Positions 1-8,677 are shown, counted from the first letter of the stretch. The stretch is 64,000 nt of DNA from Burkholderia sp. GAS332 (GCA_900142905.1 FSRV01000002.1:1426001-1490000); one strand, 5' to 3'. A program made the numbers and translations. Notes: generated from the letters alone by a model not told the origin.

Positions 1-146
1 GCGCGAAAGCAGCGGGGAGGAATGGTCAGAGCCTCCATAGAGGGGCATCGGTTACGAGGTGAACCCGGGGTGCCGTGCTCACGCGTTAGCGCGGGCACGG
101 CTTACCCGGACGCGGCCTTGAAATGGTTCACCATTCGGGGGTTGTC

Positions 147-434
147 ATGAAAACAATCAGCAAGCCGGCCGCTTCGCGGCTGGCCCACCATACCGAGGCG
201 CGTGGCGCCGGTCTCTCATATCGGCGTCACTTTGCGCGGCAGCAGCCATTGTTCGCCGCGCCGTCGGCGGATCTGCTCACGCTGGTGATTGCCGAGGCGA
301 TAAAGCGCAAAGCGCAGCCTGAGATTCAGCACGACGTGCTGCGCGACGCGATCTATGAGCTCCCTGTTTCGCCCGAACGAGGCCAGAATCGCGGTGCGGA
401 CACCTATCCATCCGACCCCGACGACTACGTCTGA
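147..434 (+). CDS. Hypothetical protein upstream of tadZ-like gene
   Basis: A 95-residue protein if translation starts at the ATG at 147; an in-frame ATG at 123 would add eight residues. I do not recognise a family. The sequence is basic at the N-terminus and has no signal peptide or membrane segment. The central part (LLTLVIAEAIKRK) could form an amphipathic helix, and the tail is acidic and proline-rich. It ends 66 bases before the CpaE/TadZ-like ATPase on the same strand, so the two may be co-transcribed. Codon use fits the high-GC surroundings, but coding status is not certain because antisense frames are also open here. Confidence 0.5.
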   Translation: MKTISKPAASRLAHHTEARGAGLSYRRHFARQQPLFAAPSADLLTLVIAEAIKRKAQPEIQHDVLRDAIYELPVSPERGQNRGADTYPSDPDDYV

Positions 435-500
435 GCGTCGACTCTCATTGACTGACGCGGCCTTTCCAACTGAAAGGCTTCGGGCCGATGGAGCCCCGAC

Positions 501-1703
501 ATGATCGACATTTTCCTGATTTCGTCCTGCGCGGAGCGTGCGCCGCAGATCGCCGCGCACCTTTCGGAAAGCGGTGTGGTGTATCGCTTGCGCACCGCTT
601 ACTGCACGGTGCGGCAGTTGCGCATGCACGCCGACGCAATCAGGAGTGCCGATCTGCTGATCGTCGACGATGTCGATCTGAGCGCGCGCGAACTGGACGG
701 CGTCGAAGAGGCGCTCGCCTGCTCGCCGGCGTTGAATTGCATACTGGTCACGCCGGCGCCGTCCACCGCCTTGCTGACCGCGGCGATGCGCGTCGGCGTG
801 CGCCATGTGTTGCCATGGCCGCTCGATGCTGGCGAGATCGCCGCCGTGCTCACCCAGATCGCCGCGAAAAAAAGCGCGGGCGTGCGCCGTGCCGGGCGGG
901 TTGTCTCGCTTGCCTCGTGCAAGGGCGGCAGCGGCACGACGCTGATTGCCGTGAATCTCGCCTGGTCGCTTGCCGCATTGCGCCACCGGCGCGTGTTGCT
1001 GATCGATCTCAGCCAGCAATTCGCCGATGCCAGCCTGCTCATGGCCGACAAGCCGCCGCCCGTGACGCTTGCCGATCTGTGCTCGCAGATCGACCGCCTC
1101 GACGCCGCGTTGCTGGACGCCTGTGTGATGCATGTCCACGCGAACCTCGACGTGCTGGCGGGCGCCGGCGACCCGCTCAAGGCCGCCGGGTTGCTGCCCG
1201 CGCAGTTGGAGCAAATTCTCATGCTGGTGCGCGAGCGGTATGACGCGGTGCTGATCGACATCGGCCAGAGCCTCAATTCACTGACGATCCACGCACTCGA
1301 TTACAGCGATGCAATCTGTATGGTGGTGCGGCAAAACCCGCTTTACCTGCACGGCGGGCGCCGGATGCTGGATATTTTCAAGGAACTGGGTTATCCGCCC
1401 AACAGGGTGCGGGTCGTGGTGAATCAATACGACAAGAACGCGCGCATCAACTTGGCGACGCTCGAACAAACCCTCGGCGCGAAGGTCGCGCACCAGCTTC
1501 CGCGTGACGAAAAGCAGGCCAACGAGGCGCTCAACCGCGGCGTGCCGCTCGTCACCTCCGCCCACGACAGCGCGCTGGCGCAAGGCATCTGCCTGCTCGC
1601 CGACATGCTGTGGCCGGCCATCGCCGAGCCCCGCAAAGGCATGCTCGGCCGCCTGTTCGCGACGCGGCCGGACGTGCCGCCCCGGCTGGAACCCGGTCAC
1701 TGA
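501..1703 (+). CDS. TadZ/CpaE-like pilus-assembly ATPase
   Basis: This 400-residue protein has the architecture of TadZ/CpaE, the ParA/MinD-like factor that places the Tad (Flp) pilus machinery at the cell pole. Residues 1-115 look like an atypical receiver domain (SADLLIVDDVDL around 49-60). From about 133 the MinD-like ATPase domain begins (RVVSLASCKGGSGTT). The deviant Walker A reads KGGSGTT (141-147): the lysine before GG is present, but the P-loop lysine position is Thr, as seen in some TadZ proteins, so ATP hydrolysis may be weak. The start is supported by GGAG seven bases upstream of the ATG. No other tad/flp gene lies to its right; the rest of a cluster, if any, would be left of the window. 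Confidence 0.8.
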   Translation: MIDIFLISSCAERAPQIAAHLSESGVVYRLRTAYCTVRQLRMHADAIRSADLLIVDDVDLSARELDGVEEALACSPALNCILVTPAPSTALLTAAMRVGVRHVLPWPLDAGEIAAVLTQIAAKKSAGVRRAGRVVSLASCKGGSGTTLIAVNLAWSLAALRHRRVLLIDLSQQFADASLLMADKPPPVTLADLCSQIDRLDAALLDACVMHVHANLDVLAGAGDPLKAAGLLPAQLEQILMLVRERYDAVLIDIGQSLNSLTIHALDYSDAICMVVRQNPLYLHGGRRMLDIFKELGYPPNRVRVVVNQYDKNARINLATLEQTLGAKVAHQLPRDEKQANEALNRGVPLVTSAHDSALAQGICLLADMLWPAIAEPRKGMLGRLFATRPDVPPRLEPGH

Positions 1704-1865
1704 GCCAATCCGGCCGCCGAGCTTCGCTCGCCAGCATTAGAGCCTAGCGCCCGTGGCATGATATGGACATCAGGCCGATGCGACTGCTACGCTGCGGCAC
1801 TGACGGACCGTAGGCCTTCACGCAGCAGGCTTGAAAAATAATTCGCATATCGAAATGAGCATCCC

Positions 1866-2603
1866 ATGACAAAGACCACACCCTCGCGGGAATTCGATAC
1901 TGAGGGTTGTCTCCAGGATGACACGATCGACGGCCCGGCGCACGCAGCGCCTCGCGCCGACAGTAGAGACGGCGTGACGCCAGCTGGCGGCATGCGCGAG
2001 GCGGCGATCGAAATCCTCGCACGCAGCGCCGCGGCGCTCATGCTGAGCATCTTTACTTACTCGGCGGTCCGGCGATGGCTCGCGGCGCCCACCCGCGTCA
2101 CCTTGTTGCTGCTCGTGGTGAGCGCGTTCATGACCCTCGGTTTGTCGCTGTTTGCGCGGGTGCCCATCAAACGTGACTGGACGCCTTTCGCTTTCATCTG
2201 CTCGGTGGGTGGGACGTTCTATTTTCTTGCCGTGCGGCTTTCGCCCGGCGTCCAGGTCATTCCGGAGGTGGCCGGCGCGGCGTTGCAACTGCTGGGCATT
2301 GGCTGGCAACTGTTCGCGAAGGTGTCGCTGCGCAGGTCCTTTGGCATTTTGCCCGCCAATCGCGGGGTGGTGTCTCACGGGGCTTACCGGATTGTGCGCC
2401 ACCCCATGTACCTAGGGTATTTCATGACGGATATCGGGTTTTTGCTGGCGAACTTCGGGCTTCAGAACATGATTGTTTACGGGTGCCAGTTTGCGCTGCA
2501 GGTTGGGCGCATTGTGCGGGAGGAGCGGCTCCTGTCCCACGACGAACAGTATCGGGCTTACAGGTGTAAGGTGCGGCGCCGGGTGATTCCCGGCGTGTTT
2601 TGA
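1866..2603 (+). CDS. Isoprenylcysteine carboxyl methyltransferase (ICMT)-family membrane protein
   Basis: A 245-residue integral membrane protein of the ICMT/PEMT-like methyltransferase superfamily. Four or five hydrophobic segments lie between about residues 48 and 215. The C-terminal signature is clear: GAYRIVRHPMYLGY (172-185), then EERLL and a Y-x2-Y pair near 229-232, ending in RRRVIPGVF. In this superfamily these residues bind S-adenosylmethionine. The bacterial substrate is unknown; prenylated cysteine is not expected in bacteria. The N-terminal 45 residues are hydrophilic and unlike the family core, so a start further downstream (for example Met43 at 1992) is possible. It stands alone, with 162 bases to the left and 94 to the right. 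Confidence 0.75.
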   Translation: MTKTTPSREFDTEGCLQDDTIDGPAHAAPRADSRDGVTPAGGMREAAIEILARSAAALMLSIFTYSAVRRWLAAPTRVTLLLLVVSAFMTLGLSLFARVPIKRDWTPFAFICSVGGTFYFLAVRLSPGVQVIPEVAGAALQLLGIGWQLFAKVSLRRSFGILPANRGVVSHGAYRIVRHPMYLGYFMTDIGFLLANFGLQNMIVYGCQFALQVGRIVREERLLSHDEQYRAYRCKVRRRVIPGVF

Positions 2604-2697
2604 CGCGTTATGGTGTAGTTTGGCCTACGGCGTAAGGGGCAAGCCCCCCAGCCTGCCTGATTACCCTTGAGAGAGCCGCAAGAGCGCAGCATCATCC

Positions 2698-4140
2698 ATG
2701 CAAAACGATATCAAGCCGTTCAACGACATGGCGTCGATCCTGTCCAATCCGATCCTCAACACGGATTCGTACAAGGCGTCGCACTATCTGCAATATCCGC
2801 CGGAAGCGTCGGCGATGTTTTCATACATCGAGTCGCGCGGCGGGCGCTATGACCGCACGCTGTTCTTCGGCCTTCAGATGTTGATCAAGGAATATCTGTG
2901 CCGCCCCATTACGGAGGCCATGATCGGGCAGGCGAAGGCGTTTTTCGCAGGCCACGGCGAGCCGTTCAACGAAGCCGGCTGGCGCTACATCGTCGAGCAC
3001 TATGCGGGTTATCTGCCGGTGCGGATTCGCGCGGTGCCGGAAGGCTCGGTCGTGCCCACGCACAACGTGCTGGTCACAGTCGAATGTGACGATCCCCAGG
3101 TGTTCTGGCTGACCTCGTATCTGGAAACGATGCTGATGCGCGTGTGGTATCCGATCACGGTCGCGACGCAAAGTTGGCATCTGCGCAAAACGATCCGCGC
3201 TTATCTGGAGAAGAGTAGCGACGATCTCACGCAATTGCCTTTCAAGCTACACGATTTCGGTGCGCGCGGCGTCTCGAGTGCGGAGTCGGCGGCGATCGGC
3301 GGGGCGGCGCATCTCGTCAGTTTCATGGGCTCGGATACGGTGCTTGGGGTGGTTGCGGCGAACCACTACTACAACGAAGCGATGGCGGCGTTTTCGGTGC
3401 CGGCCGCGGAACACAGCACGATCACGTCATGGGGGCGCGAGCGTGAAACCGATGCGTTCCGCAACATGATCGCGACGTTCGGCAAGCCGGGGGCAATCGT
3501 TTCGGTCGTCTCCGATTCCTACGACCTGTTCGCCGCGCTCGAGGTATGGGGCACGGCGTTGAAGCAGGCGGTGCTCGATTCCGGCGGCACCCTGGTAATC
3601 CGGCCCGATTCCGGCGATCCGCGCACGATTGTCCTGCAGACCCTGCGGGCGCTCGAGGCGTCGTTCGGTTCGACGGTGAACAGCAAGGGGCGGCGCGTGC
3701 TCAACAGTGTGCGCGTGATTCAGGGCGACGGCGTGAATCCGGATTCGATTGAGACGATCCTCGCGAGCATGGATGAAGCCGGTTTTGCGGCGGACAACAT
3801 CGTCTTCGGCATGGGCGGCGCGTTGCTGCAGCAGATCAATCGCGATACGCAGCGGTTCGCCATGAAGTGTTCGGCCATCCGGCTTGGGGATGAATGGCAC
3901 GATGTACACAAGGACCCCGTCACGGATGCCGGTAAGCGCTCGATGAAAGGGCGGCTGACGTTGCTGTTGAATCGTCACACAGGCGAGTATCGGACAGCGA
4001 CGCTGCCGCTGGCTTGGGATGACCGTACCGTTGAAGGCGATTGGGACGAAGCGCTCATCACGGTGTTTGATTCTGGAAAATTGCTGGTCGACGTCGCGTT
4101 TTCCGAGGTCAGGAAGCGGGCTCACGCGGGCGAGGGTTAG
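2698..4140 (+). CDS. nadV: Nicotinamide phosphoribosyltransferase NadV
   Basis: The 480-residue protein matches the NAMPT/NadV family, which makes nicotinamide mononucleotide from nicotinamide and PRPP in a one-step NAD salvage route bypassing deamidation. Family landmarks are all present: NTDSYKASHY (21-30), HDFGARGVSS (185-194), SVPAAEHSTI (233-242) with the catalytic His239, VSDSYD (271-276), IRPDSGDP (301-308), IQGDGV and FGMGGALLQ, KDPVTDAGKRS near the end. The length equals that of animal NAMPT. The start used is the ATG at 2698; an in-frame ATG at 2728 would remove ten poorly conserved residues. No nadM, nadR or nudix gene is adjacent, so it appears monocistronic and ends at a bidirectional hairpin. 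Confidence 0.93.
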   Translation: MQNDIKPFNDMASILSNPILNTDSYKASHYLQYPPEASAMFSYIESRGGRYDRTLFFGLQMLIKEYLCRPITEAMIGQAKAFFAGHGEPFNEAGWRYIVEHYAGYLPVRIRAVPEGSVVPTHNVLVTVECDDPQVFWLTSYLETMLMRVWYPITVATQSWHLRKTIRAYLEKSSDDLTQLPFKLHDFGARGVSSAESAAIGGAAHLVSFMGSDTVLGVVAANHYYNEAMAAFSVPAAEHSTITSWGRERETDAFRNMIATFGKPGAIVSVVSDSYDLFAALEVWGTALKQAVLDSGGTLVIRPDSGDPRTIVLQTLRALEASFGSTVNSKGRRVLNSVRVIQGDGVNPDSIETILASMDEAGFAADNIVFGMGGALLQQINRDTQRFAMKCSAIRLGDEWHDVHKDPVTDAGKRSMKGRLTLLLNRHTGEYRTATLPLAWDDRTVEGDWDEALITVFDSGKLLVDVAFSEVRKRAHAGEG

Positions 4141-4143
4141 TCC

Positions 4144-4185
4144 GGCATGAAGACTTAGCCGCGTTGACGGCTAAATCTTCATGCC
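4144..4185. terminator. Bidirectional hairpin between convergent nadV and modBC
   Basis: An 18-base arm (4144-4161) pairs with 4168-4185 over a 6-base loop; only one of 18 pairs is mismatched. It sits four bases after the nadV stop and 24 bases before the convergent fused transporter gene stop, so it can terminate both transcripts. There is no clear T-run on the plus strand, so intrinsic termination strength is uncertain. Confidence 0.7.
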
Positions 4186-4209
4186 GCTGCCAAACCTAAA
4201 ACAAACGTG

Positions 4210-6063
4210 TCAGCTCACATTCCAGACCGAAACGCCGCGGGCATCAATATCAACCCGGCAAGGGCTTCCTTCCCGCAGCCGGGCATCTTCGTTCGCGATA
4301 TCGAACCGCACCCCTGCGATATTCAAACGGACATAGCGCTCACCGCGCCGTAACTCGACCGCGTCGACCACGCCGGTATGAGCGCCGTTGGGCGAAATCA
4401 CCACGGCGTGGGAAGAGATGCGCCACATCACCCGTTGCCCGGCAGGCATTGCAGCACCGCAATCGTCCGTCGCGATCGCCAATCCATTGCCAATCTCGAC
4501 TTGCCTTGGCGCCGTCATCCAACCTTCGCCGACGTTGTGCAAGCCGAGCAATTCAGCCACGCGCATCGAAGCCGGCCGTTCGAACACCGCATCGATGGCA
4601 CCCGCCTGCAGTACGCGCCCCTGTTCGACGACCAGCACCTCGTCGGCAAGCAGCGCCGCTTCGTCGGGATCGTGCGTGACGATAATCGTCACCGCCGCAA
4701 TCTCGCGCTGCAACGCCCGTAGCGACTGCTGCAAACGGCGCCGCCGCGGCGTATCGAGCGCCGCGAACGGCTCATCGAACAGCAACAATTCGCTATGACG
4801 CGTGAGCGCCCGTGCCAGCGCCACACGTTGCCGCTGCCCGAACGACAATTGATGCGGCAAGCGCGCCACCAGTTGCGCGAGGCCCAGATGATCGAGCCAG
4901 TAACGCGCGCTGGCTGCGTCGGCATCGACGGGAAACGCGAGTTGCTGCGCTACCGTCATGTGCGGGAACAGACCGTAGTCTTGTGGCATATAGCCGATCT
5001 GGCGACGCTCGGGCGGTAGCGTGCTCAAGTCAGTTGCGCCGAGCCGGACGGAACAGGACGCGTTGGACTCAAGCCCTGCAATCAGGCGCAATGCCAGGGA
5101 CTTGCCGGAGCCCGACGGCCCGATGATCGCAAGCCGCCGCGTCGCTGGCGTCCACGCTATGTCGAGTTCGAACGCGCCCAATTGGCGCTGCAAATGAAAG
5201 GCGAGGCGGCGATCGGACGTCTCGCCACGGCTCGCCGTTAGATCCCTGCCGGGTTCCAGCGCGTCGTCGCCGTTTTCGGTTTGTTCGAGCGCGGCTTTTT
5301 GCCGAAGGCTATAAATCGACAGCGCCGCGCAGACAATCGCAATCGCGAGCGTCGGCAGCAGCAGCGGCATCATCGCCGGCAGGCCCTGGCCACCGAATAC
5401 GACGTACGTATACACCGGCAGCGAATACGGGTGATAGGCCACCATCACAGTCGCGCCGAATTCGCCGAACGCACGCAACCATGCGAGCGCAAGTCCGGCG
5501 CGAATCGCCGGCCAGGCAACCGGCAACATCACACGGAAGAAGCGGCTGCCCGCATGATGGCCGAGCGTTGCGGCCACGTCATCGAGCACGGGGTCCACGG
5601 CGGCGAACGCCGATTTCGCGGCGATGATCAGGAAGGGCGCGGCGACGAAGGTTTCCGCGAGCACGATGCCGGCAAACGAATCGGTCAGCGCCCCGTTAGT
5701 GAGTTGGCCGACCCAGCTATAGGGGCCGAGCAGAAACAGCAGCAGGACGCCGCTGGTGAGCGGCGGCAAGGCGAGCGGCAACTGCACGACGAAGCCGAGC
5801 AGCGCCATCTTGCGCGAACTCGAGCGCGCCAGAAAATAGCCGAGCGGCACGCCACCGAGCAGAATTACGAGCGAGGCCACACTGGCACTCGCCGCCGAGA
5901 TGCCGACCGCCGACCACACCGCCTGCCAGTCGACATTCGGCCAATCGGCCGCGCCGAGTTGCGGCACGCTCGCGATAAACGGGGTGCACAGATAGACGGC
6001 AAGCAGCGCCGCCAGCCACAGCAGCGGCCGCGCGGTGGACCGTTTCACCGCCTGTTTCACCAC
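4210..6063 (-). CDS. Fused ModB-ModC-type molybdate/tungstate ABC transporter (permease plus ATPase)
   Basis: One 617-residue polypeptide carries both membrane and ATPase subunits of an oxyanion importer. Residues 1-255 are a ModB-like permease with about six membrane segments and an EAA loop (AATLGHHAGSRF at 164-175). A charged linker (255-285) leads to a ModC-like ATPase: Walker A GPSGSGKS (315-322), Q361, signature LSFGQ (406-410), Walker B LLLFDEP, His464. The C-terminus (about 510-617) resembles a TOBE/Mop regulatory domain. ModB and ModC are normally separate. The stop of the binding-protein gene is directly upstream (1-base gap), so the two form an operon under the palindrome at 6957-6980. 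Confidence 0.9.
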   Translation of the reverse strand: MVKQAVKRSTARPLLWLAALLAVYLCTPFIASVPQLGAADWPNVDWQAVWSAVGISAASASVASLVILLGGVPLGYFLARSSSRKMALLGFVVQLPLALPPLTSGVLLLFLLGPYSWVGQLTNGALTDSFAGIVLAETFVAAPFLIIAAKSAFAAVDPVLDDVAATLGHHAGSRFFRVMLPVAWPAIRAGLALAWLRAFGEFGATVMVAYHPYSLPVYTYVVFGGQGLPAMMPLLLPTLAIAIVCAALSIYSLRQKAALEQTENGDDALEPGRDLTASRGETSDRRLAFHLQRQLGAFELDIAWTPATRRLAIIGPSGSGKSLALRLIAGLESNASCSVRLGATDLSTLPPERRQIGYMPQDYGLFPHMTVAQQLAFPVDADAASARYWLDHLGLAQLVARLPHQLSFGQRQRVALARALTRHSELLLFDEPFAALDTPRRRRLQQSLRALQREIAAVTIIVTHDPDEAALLADEVLVVEQGRVLQAGAIDAVFERPASMRVAELLGLHNVGEGWMTAPRQVEIGNGLAIATDDCGAAMPAGQRVMWRISSHAVVISPNGAHTGVVDAVELRRGERYVRLNIAGVRFDIANEDARLREGSPCRVDIDARGVSVWNVS

Positions 6064-6064
6064 C

Positions 6065-6940
6065 TTATTGCGCGGCGTCGATCACGGCTTGTACCGAAGG
6101 CGGCATCGCTTGCACGTTGCCGGTAACGGTCGGTTTGATCACATCCACGCCGTGCTGCTTGAGCAGCGCGCGCCCTTGCGCGCTCAGCAGGAAGTCGACG
6201 AAGCTGCTCGCGCCCGCACGGTTCGGTGCATCGCTGAGAATCGTCAGCGTGTAGCTCGCTTTGGCCTGCAATTCGGGCGCCGGCTGGATCGCCGGGATTT
6301 TCAGGTCGGACGTTTCGGTCGAGTAGAAGAAGCCGGCATCGAGCTGGCCGGATTGCAGGCGGCCCACCAGGGTTTCCTCAGGCAAAACCTGTGCGGGATT
6401 TTCGGCGGCGCCCAGTGTCTTCTCGACGAGGTCCGGCTGATGGTAGAGCTCGGCGGCCTTGGTCATCATCTCGACGGTGAATGCGCCCTTCGGATCGAGC
6501 TTCGGATCGGTACGGCCGATACGGATGCCCGGCTCCTGCAATACCTGATCCCAGCGCTTGTTCTTGAAGTCCGCCGCGAACTTGCTTTGCGGGTTGTAGC
6601 CAATCATCAAAGGCGATTCGGCGAAGTTCACGTACCACGTGACGTGGTCACCGTTCGCCTGGCCCATCAGGCTGGTATTCACCTTTGGGCTTGCGCTAAT
6701 GAACACATCGCCGCGGCGCAGCTTGCCCTTGATCTCGTTCGCGATCTTGTTCGAACCCGCCGCGTAGCCGCGGAAGTGCTGGCCGGTGGCCTTTTCGAAG
6801 GCCGGGCCCACGCTGCGCTCCATCAGATTGACGAGCGAGCCGGCGTACAGCACGTTGACCGTGTCGTCCTGCGCAAAGGCGGGCGCGGCCGTCGCCACGC
6901 CGGCGACGACCACGAAAGATGCGAGCAGCTTGCGAATCAT
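6065..6940 (-). CDS. Periplasmic molybdate/tungstate-binding protein (ModA/WtpA type)
   Basis: A 291-residue solute-binding protein with a clear Sec signal peptide (residues 1-23, cut after AFA). YAGSLVNLMERSVGPAFEKA followed by GYAAGSNKIANEIK is closer to the WtpA/tungstate-type pattern (AGSL and AAGS anion-binding loops) than to E. coli ModA, so tungstate as well as molybdate is a plausible ligand. It delivers the anion to the fused permease-ATPase encoded immediately downstream. The promoter region carries a 24-bp ModE-like palindrome only 17 bases from the start codon, as expected for repression when Mo is replete. The ATG at 6940 is the only start that leaves an intact signal peptide. 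Confidence 0.88.
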   Translation of the reverse strand: MIRKLLASFVVVAGVATAAPAFAQDDTVNVLYAGSLVNLMERSVGPAFEKATGQHFRGYAAGSNKIANEIKGKLRRGDVFISASPKVNTSLMGQANGDHVTWYVNFAESPLMIGYNPQSKFAADFKNKRWDQVLQEPGIRIGRTDPKLDPKGAFTVEMMTKAAELYHQPDLVEKTLGAAENPAQVLPEETLVGRLQSGQLDAGFFYSTETSDLKIPAIQPAPELQAKASYTLTILSDAPNRAGASSFVDFLLSAQGRALLKQHGVDVIKPTVTGNVQAMPPSVQAVIDAAQ

Positions 6941-6956
6941 GTCACTAACCCCGATA

Positions 6957-6980
6957 CGTTATTAAGAGCGCTATATTACG
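6957..6980. promoter_or_regulatory. Predicted ModE operator 1 (modA-modBC)
   Basis: CGTTATTAA-N6-TATATTACG, a 24-bp imperfect palindrome 17-40 bases upstream of the modA-like start. It fits the ModE consensus as I recall it (CGTTATATA-N6-TATATAACG) and has the same 9-N6-9 spacing as three other sites in this window. Confidence 0.75.
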
Positions 6981-7023
6981 ACGCCAGCGCGTTGCGTTGT
7001 GGGACGCGACGCGCGTCGTGTGA

Positions 7024-7962
7024 TCAATTGAGCGGGAAAATCCGCACGTAGCTGGTGCCGCCCGTGCTGCCGGCGCGGTCGATGGCGTACAGCAGGTGCC
7101 GGGGTGCGTCTACGGCCATGCCGCGCGCGTCCTGAAAGTCATTTGCAAGCAGGCTAATGGTGCCGTCCGGCGCGATCCGGCAGAGGCCGGTGGTGTTGCA
7201 CTTGGTGTACAGGGTGCCGCTCGCGTCGACGGCCATGAGGTCGGGGCTGTTGATCTGCGCGAGCGTCGTGCCCGCCGTCACCGCCTGCGATCCGCCGAGC
7301 AGCGCGCTCAGGCTCGATTTGACGACGTTGTTGTTCGCTTGATCTGAGACGTACACGGTGTCGCCCGACACGGCAACGCCGACCGGCTTGCCGAGACCCG
7401 TCAACAGATCGCGTTCGACCGCCGTATGGGCGTTCGGATCGTAGGTGATGAGGCTCAGGCCGCCTTGTGGCGGCGTGCTGCCGCTTTTGATAAACCACGT
7501 GGACAGTAAGCGATTCGAGCCGATCGAGATGAGCCCGAGGCGGCGTCGCGCCGGATCGGGGCCGCTCAGCGGCGCAATCGTGTCCACCCCCGTGATGCTG
7601 AACACCGCGCTCGCGGTGCCGAAGCCGAAGCGTTCGATCATCAGCGCGCCGCCGTCGGCAAAGCTCAATTGGCTCAGGCTGTTTGCCTGGCCGGCCACGA
7701 CTGGCACGCCGGCGTAATGCGCGAAGGTGCGGCCGTCGGGTGAGGAGAGCACGCCGTTGGTTTGATCGTCGGTGATGAAGACGGCGCCATCCGCCGCGCG
7801 CACCGCGATGCCGTTCGGCGAAGCGCTGACGGCGACACGTTGCGGGACAGCGGTGACGTCATCGCCACCGCAACCTGCCAACAAGGCAACCAAACCACAA
7901 CTGACGAGAGCGAGACGGGTGGTGCGTAGCAAAGCGGGTGAGAAGTAGGGCGAGAAGCGCAT
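7024..7962 (-). CDS. Lipoprotein with beta-propeller-like (NHL/SMP-30 type) repeats
   Basis: A 312-residue predicted lipoprotein. The start at 7962 is chosen because AGGAG lies just upstream and because it opens a lipoprotein signal: hydrophobic residues followed by the lipobox LLAGC. The mature part contains repeated blades such as GIAVRAADGAVFITDD, GVAVSGDTVYVSD, LMAVDASGTLYT and GMAVDAPRHLLYAID, which is typical of six-bladed NHL/gluconolactonase-like propellers. No catalytic residues can be assigned, so it may bind a ligand or partner at the outer membrane. It is separated from modA by the modA promoter and has no ModE-like site of its own, so a link with Mo is only positional. Confidence 0.75.
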   Translation of the reverse strand: MRFSPYFSPALLRTTRLALVSCGLVALLAGCGGDDVTAVPQRVAVSASPNGIAVRAADGAVFITDDQTNGVLSSPDGRTFAHYAGVPVVAGQANSLSQLSFADGGALMIERFGFGTASAVFSITGVDTIAPLSGPDPARRRLGLISIGSNRLLSTWFIKSGSTPPQGGLSLITYDPNAHTAVERDLLTGLGKPVGVAVSGDTVYVSDQANNNVVKSSLSALLGGSQAVTAGTTLAQINSPDLMAVDASGTLYTKCNTTGLCRIAPDGTISLLANDFQDARGMAVDAPRHLLYAIDRAGSTGGTSYVRIFPLN

Positions 7963-8121
7963 GTGATCTCCTGAGCGGCCGGGTTGACGGCCGGCCGCGA
8001 AGCCGGCTTGTCGATGCAAGCCGTGAATTGTTATTGATGTGGATGACACCGGCGGAGTGGCCGATATGCCTGCCGATATAGTGCGTATCGAGGCATTTTT
8101 GCGCCGTGGCGGCCATCGCAG

Positions 8122-8145
8122 CGTAATATACACACGGACATAACG
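8122..8145. promoter_or_regulatory. Predicted ModE operator 2 (molybdopterin protein-nifQ-modE)
   Basis: CGTAATATA-N6-GACATAACG, 44 bases before the start of the molybdopterin-binding protein gene. The right half CATAACG and the left half CGTAATATA match the ModE half-sites, with the 9-N6-9 spacing seen at the other three sites. Confidence 0.75.
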
Positions 8146-8188
8146 AGTGAACAAGCCGCTCAGGCCTCAATGCTGGAGATAAGCGCAG

Positions 8189-8677
8189 ATGGATAGTGTG
8201 AATGTGGTTGCCGCGCCTGCGGTCGTTGGCGCGCTCGTCCTGAGCGGACGGTTCCAGCGCCCGCTGTCTTTCGGCCTCGAGCGGCTCAAGGCTTACGAAA
8301 GCGTGCTGACCACGCCGTTCGATCTGCGCTGCTACACGACGAACCGTTTCATCCGCAGCGTCGATTCTTACCGCGGCGTGCGTTTGACGACGTTGATCTC
8401 GGAAGCGGGTCTGCCGAACGACGTGCCGGGCGAGTTCAAGCGTACCGTGTTCGTGGCGGTGGGACACGATGGCTATGTCGTGACATTCTCGTGGCATGAA
8501 CTGTTCAACACGCCGATTGGCGAGAACGTGCTGGTTGCGTACGAATGTGGTGGCCGCGCGCTCGATGCTGAAGACGGCGCGCCGATTCTGTTTTCCGGCT
8601 CGGACATTCTGCCCGCGCCGCGCCACGTCAAACGCCTCGCGCGTATCGAGGCGCATGTTCTGAAGCCTTTGGCGTAG
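8189..8677 (+). CDS. Single-domain molybdopterin-dependent oxidoreductase (SUOX-like fold)
   Basis: This 162-residue protein consists only of an oxidoreductase molybdopterin-binding domain like the core of sulfite oxidase/YedY. Supporting features are LRCYTTNR followed by YRGVRLTTLI (Cys48 is the candidate Mo ligand), then GHDGYVVTFSWHEL, the G-x-L-x4-G pattern (GGRALDAEDGAP) and RHVKRLARIEA at the end. There is no signal peptide, heme domain or dimerisation domain, so it is probably cytoplasmic or works with a partner. It may use or only store/deliver the cofactor. It heads a plus-strand unit with nifQ and modE and has a ModE-like palindrome in its promoter. Confidence 0.78.
   Translation: MDSVNVVAAPAVVGALVLSGRFQRPLSFGLERLKAYESVLTTPFDLRCYTTNRFIRSVDSYRGVRLTTLISEAGLPNDVPGEFKRTVFVAVGHDGYVVTFSWHELFNTPIGENVLVAYECGGRALDAEDGAPILFSGSDILPAPRHVKRLARIEAHVLKPLA

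Noticed and set aside
216..1276. Long minus-strand open frames of 332 and 225 codons opposite the TadZ-like gene
   Set aside because: Low-complexity Arg/Ala-rich antisense frames created by GC3 bias; the plus-strand product has a recognisable fold.
2595..2618. CGTTATGGT-N6-TGGCCTACG upstream of nadV as a ModE site
   Set aside because: Right arm matches too few positions; probably chance.
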